A stretch of DNA of 5,066 nucleotides from Gemmataceae bacterium (GTDB lineage: Bacteria; Planctomycetota; Planctomycetia; Gemmatales; Gemmataceae): assembly GCA_017853285.1 (NCBI GenBank), contig JAFMJU010000303.1:1-5066 (forward strand), read 5' to 3'. The notes beneath the pieces are model-generated. The model was given only the letters and a program-made list of their open reading frames with translations. It ran no database searches and was not told the DNA's origin. Of this stretch, positions 1 to 5,066 are shown one piece after another (within the stretch, counting starts at the first letter, position 1; each line of letters begins with the position of its first letter). The position numbers and the translations under genes are program-made.

Positions 1-750
1 GATGCCGCTGCACCCAAGGCCCCCGATCAACCCCCACCGGCAAAGGCGGGCGGCGAACAACCCGCTGATGCCCCGGACAACAACGCCAAGCCGGCCGACA
101 ATCCCCCGGCCCCCATGCCGGCCCCGGTCGAAGCCAAACCCGAGGCCAAGCCCGAGCTGAAGGTGGAGGATATCGTCCGCAAGTGTGAGCCTTCCGTCGC
201 CGTGCTCAAAAATGCCAAGGGCAGCGGCTCCGGCTTCCTGATCGACACCAACCTCCTCGCCACCAACCAGCATGTCGCCGGCAATATCGGTGATCAGGTC
301 TCCGTCCGCTTCCCCTCGGCCCCCGGCCTGAAGGACAGGGAATTCAAGGGCCTCGTGGTCCGCTCCGACGATGTCCGCGATCTCGCCCTCGTCCGCCTGC
401 GCGAGGCCCCCGGCCCCCAGGCCCTCGAACTGGGTGACGAAAAAAGTCTCAAGAAAGGGCAGGACATCATCGTCATCGGCAGCCCCGGCCTCGGCAACGC
501 CGATGTCATCGAGAACGCCGTCCGCAAGGGCACCTACTCCACCACCAAGGACCTGCCCCCCTTCGGCGAGGTGCTCGAGCTCGGCGTGGCCATCAATCCC
601 GGCAACTCCGGCGGACCCGTCTTCGACATGACCGGCAAGGTCATCGGCGTCGCCGTGGCCAAGGGCGCCATGGTCGAGGCCGTCGGCTTCGCGGTACCCG
701 TCGCCCAATTGCGTGAAATGATCCGAAAACACAGGACCGGGGCGCGTTAA
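1..750 (+). CDS. HtrA/trypsin-like serine protease, 3' part (5'-truncated by window)
   Basis: The reading frame is open from base 1, so the gene begins upstream; the ATG at 115 lies inside a low-complexity linker and is probably not the start. The visible 249 residues are a Pro/Ala/Lys/Glu-rich linker (about 1-55, with EAKPEAKPE) followed by a chymotrypsin-fold protease domain of the S1C/HtrA type. All triad residues are present: His in TNQHVAG (codon 271-273), Asp in DLALVRL (379-381), and Ser in INPGNSGGP (607-609). GSGSGFLID before the His, IGSP before the oxyanion region and the late GFAVP strand are typical of the family. The protein stops about 45 residues after the Ser, so it has no C-terminal PDZ domain, unlike DegP/DegS. 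The linker suggests that a signal peptide, membrane anchor or other domain lies upstream; an extracytoplasmic quality-control or processing role is inferred. The next gene starts 26 nt downstream. Confidence 0.93.
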   Translation, partial: DAAAPKAPDQPPPAKAGGEQPADAPDNNAKPADNPPAPMPAPVEAKPEAKPELKVEDIVRKCEPSVAVLKNAKGSGSGFLIDTNLLATNQHVAGNIGDQVSVRFPSAPGLKDREFKGLVVRSDDVRDLALVRLREAPGPQALELGDEKSLKKGQDIIVIGSPGLGNADVIENAVRKGTYSTTKDLPPFGEVLELGVAINPGNSGGPVFDMTGKVIGVAVAKGAMVEAVGFAVPVAQLREMIRKHRTGAR

Positions 751-776
751 ACTGCAGTGTCCCCTGGGGAAGGCCA

Positions 777-1910
777 ATGTCCGAGGAACGAGACCCGCGA
801 CGCGTCGTCGCCGACATCCAGCGCATGCTCGCCATCGCCGGCGAGGTGGAGAAGGTGCAGGTCCGCCGGCTCGCCGACGAGTACGCCGCCTGGATGCGCC
901 ACGCCAGCGACCGCCTCACCCGCTGCGGCGAGTACCTGGCCCAGGGCCGCGGCTCCGAGGCCGTCTACCTGGCCGAACTCGACCCGCCCCTGCTCACCTG
1001 GCTGGGTGTCCTGTTCTTCCCCGAACGCGAACAGTGGGCCCAGGTGGTCGAGCGCCTCGGCGCCCCCATGCCCCGCCCGGGCCAGGATGTCCAAACCATC
1101 GTCCGCGGCATCAACGACGCGTACGACCGCGAGCAGGCCCTCAACGAGGAGAAGCGCGCCTTCCGCCGCATGGTCCTGCAAAACCAGGCCCCGGCCTCGC
1201 GCCTGGTCCAGGCCCGCCGGCTCATGGGCCTCGATCCCTCCAGCCTGGCCCTGCAGGAGAATGTCCGCGATCTCGAGCGCGACGAGCAGCGCCACCTGCT
1301 GGAGCGTGCCCGCCGCAGTGCCAGCGCCACCGAACTGGCCGAGATCCACGGCATCCTGGCCGGCACCCCCTGGGTCGAGACCCCGGGCGAGGCGCTCCGC
1401 CGCGAGGTGGACGGGCTCTATGGCCGCGTCCGCTTCGCCCACCTGCAGAACGAGCTGTCCCGCCTTTCCCGCAAGCTGGCCGACGCCCGCGCCCGCAAGG
1501 ATCTGGCCGAGGTGATGCGCCTCCGGCCCGAGTGGGACCGGCTCTCCGCCGACATGGGCCTGGCCCCAGGCGATCCGCGCGCCCACGCCGGGCTGCGCGT
1601 GCTGGCCTGGGCCGACCGCGAGCTGGCCGACACCGAGGAGGAACTCGGCTATGTCAACGCGCTCGACGAGTTGCAATCCGCCATCGCCCGACAGGCCGAC
1701 GAGGCCGAGCTGTGGGATCTCTACTACCGCCTCGAGGCCTTCGGCCGGAAGGTGCCCCGCGAGGTGGAACAGCGCTTCCAGATCCAGGTCGACCGCATCG
1801 ATGAGCGCCGCCGCCGCCGCGAGATGGTCATCGTCTCCGTGGTGCTGGGAGTGGGCGCCACGGTTCTGGTCGGCTTCCTGGTCTGGCTGCTCCGCCGCGC
1901 CGCCGGCTGA
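777..1910 (+). CDS. Helical, degenerate-repeat protein with C-terminal membrane anchor
   Basis: This encodes 377 residues. The ATG at 777 follows a purine-rich GGGGAAGG (766-773), with rather short spacing. The protein is highly charged, rich in Arg/Glu/Ala/Leu and predicted mostly helical. The N-terminal part (about 28-100) has a compact motif region, LTRCGEYLAQGRGSEAVYLAE, resembling uncharacterised planctomycete-type proteins I recall but cannot verify. From about 124 to 341 there seem to be four degenerate helical units of about 50-60 residues, each a charged helix, a Pro-containing turn, then a second helix. An Arg-rich patch (RIDERRRRRE) precedes one strongly hydrophobic segment at about 350-370, and the last residues are LLRRAAG. 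This fits a tail-anchored protein with a cytoplasmic body. It sits between the protease and a GYF_2 membrane protein (10-nt gap), so the three are probably co-transcribed. I do not recognise a function. Long open frames on other frames and strands here are GC-driven shadows. Confidence 0.85.
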   Translation: MSEERDPRRVVADIQRMLAIAGEVEKVQVRRLADEYAAWMRHASDRLTRCGEYLAQGRGSEAVYLAELDPPLLTWLGVLFFPEREQWAQVVERLGAPMPRPGQDVQTIVRGINDAYDREQALNEEKRAFRRMVLQNQAPASRLVQARRLMGLDPSSLALQENVRDLERDEQRHLLERARRSASATELAEIHGILAGTPWVETPGEALRREVDGLYGRVRFAHLQNELSRLSRKLADARARKDLAEVMRLRPEWDRLSADMGLAPGDPRAHAGLRVLAWADRELADTEEELGYVNALDELQSAIARQADEAELWDLYYRLEAFGRKVPREVEQRFQIQVDRIDERRRRREMVIVSVVLGVGATVLVGFLVWLLRRAAG

Positions 1911-1920
1911 AAGGGAACCG

Positions 1921-2484
1921 ATGTATTTCCTCAGGACACGCGGCAGGATCACCGGCCCCCACGGGGTCGATCACCTCGAGCGCATGCGCGCCACCGGTCA
2001 CCTGATGGCCGAGGACCAGCTCTCGTCAGACCGCCAGGTCTGGGTTTCCGCGGGCGACCTCATGCCAGCCCTGTTCGGCCCGGTGCCTCCTCCGGTCCCC
2101 TCAGGCAATCCCTCCAAAGCCAGCCAGAGTCCGCCGCCCCGAGGCGAATCCTCAAGCGCCTCCGATCAATGGTCCTATGTCGATCCGGTCACCCGCCAGC
2201 GCAAGGGCCCCTTGCCCGTCCGCGACTTGGCCACGCTGGCCCGCGCCCGCCAGATCAAACGATCCACGCTGGTCTGGCAATCCGGCATGCCCGACTGGAT
2301 CCGGGCTGACCGCGCCCTTCCGCACATCTTCCCCGCAAGCGGCTTCCCGTGGGGTGTGGCCATCCTTGTCCTCGGCCTGCTGGCTGGAGCCGGCTTGGCC
2401 GCATGGCTGATTTTCATGGCACTCCAGGGCGCCCCCGGCACCCCCCCGGCCGAGGGGGATTTCGGCGCCGGCCAAAAACCCTAA
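1921..2484 (+). CDS. Tandem GYF_2 (DUF4339)-like membrane protein
   Basis: This encodes 187 residues. The frame is open further upstream (from 1651), but the ATG at 1921 has AAGGGA just before it (1911-1916), follows the previous stop by 10 nt, and begins exactly at the first domain, so I chose it. Two GYF_2-like modules are visible. The first, residues 2-52, has YFL, a GP pair at 12-13 and Trp41. The second, 84-137, has WSY, GP at 96-97, and TLVWQSGMPDWIRA with Trp126. In each module the distance from GP to the conserved Trp and on to a final Phe is almost identical. The first copy has lost the GM-x-x-W context of the second. A Pro/Ser-rich linker (53-83) separates them. One membrane helix (about 142-168) and a short Gly/Pro tail follow. 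GYF_2 domains are usually taken as peptide- or proline-binding adaptors, often attached to membrane proteins. The partner here is unknown; neighbouring membrane or protease proteins are candidates. Confidence 0.9.
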   Translation: MYFLRTRGRITGPHGVDHLERMRATGHLMAEDQLSSDRQVWVSAGDLMPALFGPVPPPVPSGNPSKASQSPPPRGESSSASDQWSYVDPVTRQRKGPLPVRDLATLARARQIKRSTLVWQSGMPDWIRADRALPHIFPASGFPWGVAILVLGLLAGAGLAAWLIFMALQGAPGTPPAEGDFGAGQKP

Positions 2485-2504
2485 GAAACCCTGTTCCCTC
2501 CAGC

Positions 2505-2511
2505 GAGGTGA
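2505..2511 (+). promoter_or_regulatory. Shine-Dalgarno site fixing a TTG start
   Basis: GAGGTGA is a near-complete match to the anti-Shine-Dalgarno core and ends 5 nt before the TTG at 2517. No in-frame ATG fits: 2403 lies inside the upstream gene and would add 38 low-complexity residues, while 2577 would delete the TGxxxGIG cofactor motif. This site therefore decides the start of the dehydrogenase gene. Confidence 0.85.
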
Positions 2512-2516
2512 TTCCT

Positions 2517-3305
2517 TTGCGATTGCGCGACAAGGTGGTCCTCATCACAGGCAGCACCACCGGTATCGGCGAGGCCATGGCCAGGCTCTTTGTCTCCGAG
2601 GGGGCCAGGGTGGTCTTGCACGGCCTCGAGGCCGACTTGGGTACCCGCCTTGCCGCCGAATTGGGCCCCGCCACCACCTTCCTCCCGGGTGACCTGGCAG
2701 ATCCCGCGTTGCCCGGCCGTCTCGTCCAGGCCGCGGTGCGATCGTTTGGCAAACTCGATGCCCTGGTCAACAACGCCGCCTGCACCACCCGCGCCCACCT
2801 CGCCGAAACCGACCCGGCGTTTTTCGACCGCGTCATCGCCGTCAACCTGCGCGCCCCGCTACTGCTGATCCGTGAAGCCTTTCCCCACCTCAGGCATTCC
2901 CGGGGTTCGGTGCTCAACATCGGCAGCGTGCTGGCCCATTGCGGCCAGTCGAACCTGCTGGCCTACTCCGTCAGCAAAGGCGGCCTGATGACCCTCACCC
3001 GCAACCTGGCCGACTCCCTCGGCCCCCAAGGCGTCCGGGTCAATCAGCTCAATGTCGGCTGGACCCTCACCCAAAACGAATACGCCGTCAAGGTGGCCGA
3101 CGGCTTGCCCGCCAACTGGCCCGATACGCTCCCCGTCTCCGCCATCCCCTCCGGCCGCCTGCTGGCCCCAGAAGACATCGCCCGCGCTGCCCTTTACTGG
3201 GTCAGCGACGACAGCCGCCCCATCACCGGCACCGTGGCCGATTGCGAGCAATACCCCATGATCGGCCGCATCCCCAACCAGGAAGGCCCCGATCAAAACC
3301 CCTGA
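2517..3305 (+). CDS. Classical short-chain dehydrogenase/reductase (SDR)
   Basis: Read from TTG at 2517 this is 262 residues, the normal length for a classical SDR, opening MRLRDKVVLITG. It is an NAD(P)-dependent oxidoreductase with a Rossmann fold and probably cytoplasmic. Motifs are in order: cofactor-binding TGSTTGIG (11-18), LVNNAA (84-88 region), Asn110, Ser137 in NIGS, and YSVSK with Tyr150 and Lys154, so the catalytic tetrad is intact. The acidic Asp often found after beta-2 in NAD-preferring members is not obvious (VVLHGLEAD), so cofactor preference is open. The usual PG after the active site is replaced by NVGWTLTQNEY. The C-terminus is PITGTVADCEQYPMIGRIP instead of the usual VDGG ending, marking a subgroup. 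It is followed after 21 nt by a ThuA-domain gene, suggesting oxidation or reduction of a sugar or polyol; the substrate is not known. Confidence 0.93.
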   Translation: MRLRDKVVLITGSTTGIGEAMARLFVSEGARVVLHGLEADLGTRLAAELGPATTFLPGDLADPALPGRLVQAAVRSFGKLDALVNNAACTTRAHLAETDPAFFDRVIAVNLRAPLLLIREAFPHLRHSRGSVLNIGSVLAHCGQSNLLAYSVSKGGLMTLTRNLADSLGPQGVRVNQLNVGWTLTQNEYAVKVADGLPANWPDTLPVSAIPSGRLLAPEDIARAALYWVSDDSRPITGTVADCEQYPMIGRIPNQEGPDQNP

Positions 3306-3326
3306 TTCTCTCCCAGGATCCTCCCC

Positions 3327-4259
3327 ATGCCCGCACGCCCGCACCGCCGCGACTTTGTCGCCACATCGCTTGCAACCGCCACCGGCGTGTCCGGCCTGGC
3401 CAACGGCCAACCGTCACGCCCCATCCGCGTGGTGGTGTGGGACGAACGCCAACCCCAACAAAAACAGGCCTACGACAATTTCCTGGGCAACGAGATCGCC
3501 AAACACCTGAAGACCCGGCCCGGCATCGAGGTGACTTCCGTCTCGATCGAGGACGATGAGCGCGGCACCTCGCCGGCCTACCTCCGCGCCTGCGATCTGC
3601 TCATCTGGTGGGGCCATGTCCGCCAGGCCGAGATCACCCCGCAAATGGCCAAACCAATCCTCCAGCGCATCAAGGAAGGAACCCTGTCGCTCATCGCCCT
3701 CCACTCGGCGCACTGGGCCACCCCCTTTGTCGAGGCCATGTACGATCGCACCCGTTCAGACGCACAAACCGCCTTGAGAAACTCCGGCACACCGGTCGAA
3801 ATCACCTATGTAGATCCTCCCAAACGCTACACCACCCCCAAGTTCGAGGATCGCCCCACCCCCTACACCGAGATCCGCAAGTTCCCCGATGGCTCGCTGA
3901 AAGCAAGGGTCCACCTGCCCTGGTGCTGCTTCCCCGCCTACCGCAACGACGGCAAGCCCAGCCAGATGCGGGTGCTGAAACCAGACCACCCCATCACCCG
4001 CGGCTTGCCGGCCATCTTCGAACTGCCGCAAACCGAGATGTACTGCGAATCCTTCCATGTCCCCGAGCCCGATGAGGTGATCCTCGAGGAACGCTGGGCC
4101 ACCGGCGAATGGTTCCGTTCGGGCTGCCTCTGGAACATCGGCAAGGGCAAGGTCTTCTACCTGCGACCCGGCCACGAGACCTTCCCCATTTTCAAGAACC
4201 AGCACATGCTGCAGCTTCTGGAAAACGCCGTCCGCCACCTCGCGCCCAGGGGGACCTGA
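3327..4259 (+). CDS. ThuA-domain protein with Tat-like signal
   Basis: This encodes 310 residues, the usual size for a ThuA (PF06283) protein with an exported N-terminus. The ATG at 3327 has AGGA (3315-3318) upstream. The N-terminus MPARPHRRDFVATSLATATG has a twin-arginine-like RRDF followed by a weakly hydrophobic Ala/Thr/Leu stretch. This resembles Tat signals of PVC bacteria, but it is short and has no clear AxA cleavage site. The domain begins at IRVVVWDER (33-41). Typical family blocks follow: LLIWWGHVR (91-99), LIALHSAHW (122-130), HPITRGLP (221-228), EMYCESFHVPEPDEV (237-251), GEWFRSGCLW and GKVFYLRPGHET (274-285). The family has a class-I-amidotransferase-like fold and is linked genetically to trehalose and related sugar utilisation in rhizobia, but its chemistry is not generally settled. 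Its position right after an SDR supports a role in carbohydrate oxidation or processing, by inference. The small DUF5522 gene starts 5 nt after the stop. Confidence 0.93.
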   Translation: MPARPHRRDFVATSLATATGVSGLANGQPSRPIRVVVWDERQPQQKQAYDNFLGNEIAKHLKTRPGIEVTSVSIEDDERGTSPAYLRACDLLIWWGHVRQAEITPQMAKPILQRIKEGTLSLIALHSAHWATPFVEAMYDRTRSDAQTALRNSGTPVEITYVDPPKRYTTPKFEDRPTPYTEIRKFPDGSLKARVHLPWCCFPAYRNDGKPSQMRVLKPDHPITRGLPAIFELPQTEMYCESFHVPEPDEVILEERWATGEWFRSGCLWNIGKGKVFYLRPGHETFPIFKNQHMLQLLENAVRHLAPRGT

Positions 4260-4264
4260 TCCCC

Positions 4265-4462
4265 ATGGCCTGCAGTCAGGACTTCATCGAGGGGCGCGAC
4301 TACACGGTCGAGAACGGCAAGTTCGTCTTCACCGCCCACTACCTGCGCAACCGGGGCTACTGCTGCCAAAGCGGCTGCCGCAATTGCCCCTGGGGTTTCC
4401 AGCCCCCCAAAGACAAACAGCCAAAACCAGACAACCAACCCAAAGACAAGGGTGCAGACTGA
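4265..4462 (+). CDS. DUF5522-family Cys-rich small protein
   Basis: This encodes 65 residues. The frame is open upstream inside the ThuA gene (from about 4109), but the ATG at 4265 matches the family start and has AGGGGGA (4248-4254) upstream. Residues 6-42 carry the DUF5522 pattern: DFIEGRDYTVENGKFVFT, then AHYLRNRGYCCQSGCRNCPW. Cys33, Cys34, Cys38 and Cys41 form a CCxxxCxxC cluster that could hold a metal ion or Fe-S centre; this is inferred from the spacing, as the family's function is unknown to me. After the domain comes a hydrophilic Lys/Pro/Asp tail (46-65, with PKDK twice) that family members of minimal length lack. There is no signal peptide or membrane segment, so it is probably cytoplasmic. 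Its stop overlaps the next start by one base (TGATG), suggesting translational coupling. Confidence 0.88.
   Translation: MACSQDFIEGRDYTVENGKFVFTAHYLRNRGYCCQSGCRNCPWGFQPPKDKQPKPDNQPKDKGAD
4406..4449 (+). repeat. 11-bp in-frame direct repeat in the DUF5522 tail
   Basis: CCCAAAGACAA occurs at 4406-4416 and again at 4439-4449, 33 bp (11 codons) apart, both encoding PKDK/Q-type residues in the same frame. The part between is also A/C-rich and encodes KPDN. It probably reflects slippage or duplication within a low-complexity tail rather than a functional site. Confidence 0.6.
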
Positions 4463-5066
4463 TGGACGAGTGCGTGCGCTGTGGCGAGGATGAGATCGGG
4501 TTCCCAGAGCTGGTCGGCCGCTTCGAGGCCGCCTTCAATTCCATCGAGCAGTTGCTCCGCTCGCGCCACGGCGAGGACAACCGCGTCTCCTTCGTCCAGT
4601 TGCTCGAGATGGAATGGCCCGGTCGCCAGGCCAAGAACGCCGTCTACCGCGACCTGCGCCGTTTCGCCGACCTGCGCAACACGCTCATCCACAACCGCAT
4701 CGACCGCGAACACGATTTCGCCATCCCCACCCCGCGCACCGTCTTCCGCATCGAGTCCATCCTCAATGACCTGGGCGAGGTCAAGCTGGCCATCCCGCTG
4801 TTCCAGCGTCAGGTCGAAACGCTCCAGACCACCGACACGCTCGAGCAGGTCCTCAACCGCATCAACCAAACAGGCATCAGCCAGTTCCCCGCCTACGCCG
4901 GTGACACCTTCGAAGGCGTGCTCACCCGCCGCGGCATCCTCAAGTGGCTCGCCTCGGTCGGCCTCAACCACGGGTCAGATTGCGCCGGCCTGCGCTCCGT
5001 GCCGGTAGGCGTGCTGCTGCAAAGCGAGGAACACCCCGAGAATCACCGCTTCATCCCGCGCAACAC
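4462..5066 (+). CDS. HEPN-like domain fused to CBS domain(s), 3'-truncated by window
   Basis: The ATG at 4462 overlaps the previous stop by one base and has AAGGG (4448-4452) at good spacing; the frame stays open for 201 codons to the window end. Residues 1-10 hold a lone CVRC pair. Residues about 15-105 form a helical domain (FPELVGRFEAAFNSIEQLL ... YRDLRRFADLRNTLIHNR) containing R72-N-T-L-I-H77, a match to the HEPN Rx4-6H signature with a polar residue after Arg. Residues about 117-167 are a CBS module: VETLQTTDTLEQVLNRI, then GISQFPAYAGDTFEGVLTRRGILKWLAS. RFIPRN at the very end (196-201) probably starts a second CBS repeat, so a Bateman pair is likely. CBS pairs bind adenine nucleotides or related ligands, and HEPN domains are often ribonucleases or RNA-binding modules. 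A ligand-controlled function is inferred, not shown. It could also be a plain CBS regulatory protein with a non-catalytic helical domain. Confidence 0.85.
   Translation, partial: MDECVRCGEDEIGFPELVGRFEAAFNSIEQLLRSRHGEDNRVSFVQLLEMEWPGRQAKNAVYRDLRRFADLRNTLIHNRIDREHDFAIPTPRTVFRIESILNDLGEVKLAIPLFQRQVETLQTTDTLEQVLNRINQTGISQFPAYAGDTFEGVLTRRGILKWLASVGLNHGSDCAGLRSVPVGVLLQSEEHPENHRFIPRN

Noticed and set aside
760..770. Palindrome TCCCCTGGGGA near the start of the anchored-protein gene
   Set aside because: The loop would be too small for a stable hairpin with full pairing, no T-tract follows and it overlaps the ribosome site. CCCCTGGGG recurs at 4387-4395 inside a coding region, so it looks like composition rather than a signal.
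371..1275. 15-bp repeat ATGTCCGCGATCTCG at 371-385 and 1261-1275
   Set aside because: Both copies encode VRDL within unrelated proteins using the same preferred codons, so this is codon-bias coincidence rather than a mobile or regulatory repeat.
747..1952. Long 401-residue open frame on the minus strand
   Set aside because: It lies opposite the helical anchored-protein gene and its composition (Gly/Ala/Leu/Gln/His-rich with no motif) is that of the reverse complement of GC3-rich codons. The + strand gene has a ribosome site, a membrane anchor and sensible gene spacing.
2485..2516. Possible promoter or terminator between the GYF_2 gene and the SDR gene
   Set aside because: The 32-nt gap holds only the Shine-Dalgarno site. 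There is no recognisable -35/-10 pair or GC-rich stem with a T-run.
4357..4971. 204-residue open frame on the minus strand over the last two genes
   Set aside because: It is acidic and Gly/Val/Ala-rich with no family motif. The + strand in this region clearly encodes the DUF5522 Cys cluster and a CBS module.
4481..5008. + strand open frame rich in Ser/Pro/Arg
   Set aside because: It is an out-of-frame shadow of the HEPN-like/CBS gene, which starts at 4462 and remains open to the window end.

Overview
The window is a densely packed, GC-rich bacterial stretch with strong C/G preference at third codon positions. All seven genes lie on the + strand and are separated by 1-nt overlaps to gaps of about 32 nt. 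No stretch over 300 bases lacks a gene, and I see no RNA gene, mobile element or CRISPR array. The family mix (GYF_2/DUF4339 membrane protein, ThuA-domain protein with an RR-type signal, an SDR ending in a DxEQYPMIGR-like tail, a DUF5522 mini-protein) suggests the Planctomycetota/Verrucomicrobiota (PVC) group. This is a judgement from gene content, not a phylogenetic result.

Region 1 (1-2484) looks envelope-related. It holds the 3' part of an HtrA/trypsin-like serine protease with a complete His-Asp-Ser triad behind a Pro/Ala/Lys-rich linker. Next comes a 377-residue helical protein with a single C-terminal membrane anchor and degenerate internal repeats. The third is a 187-residue protein with two GYF_2-like modules and a C-terminal membrane helix. 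No enzyme function can be given to the last two.

Region 2 (2517-4259) is a metabolic pair: a classical short-chain dehydrogenase/reductase starting at TTG behind a near-perfect Shine-Dalgarno, then a ThuA-domain protein with a Tat-like N-terminus. The pairing suggests sugar or polyol metabolism, but no substrate can be read from the sequence.

Region 3 (4265-5066) holds a 65-residue Cys-rich DUF5522 protein whose stop overlaps by one base the start of a gene that runs off the window end. That last gene encodes an N-terminal helical domain with an R-N-x3-H motif of the HEPN type, joined to CBS domain(s). It is the most interesting item here: a possible nucleotide-sensing (CBS) protein carrying a HEPN-like ribonuclease signature.

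The whole run could be one transcript, since there is no clear terminator or promoter between genes, but the three functional blocks do not form an obvious single pathway. I found no clear evidence of an undescribed multi-gene system; the HEPN-like/CBS architecture and the anchored repeat protein paired with the GYF_2 protein are the best leads.
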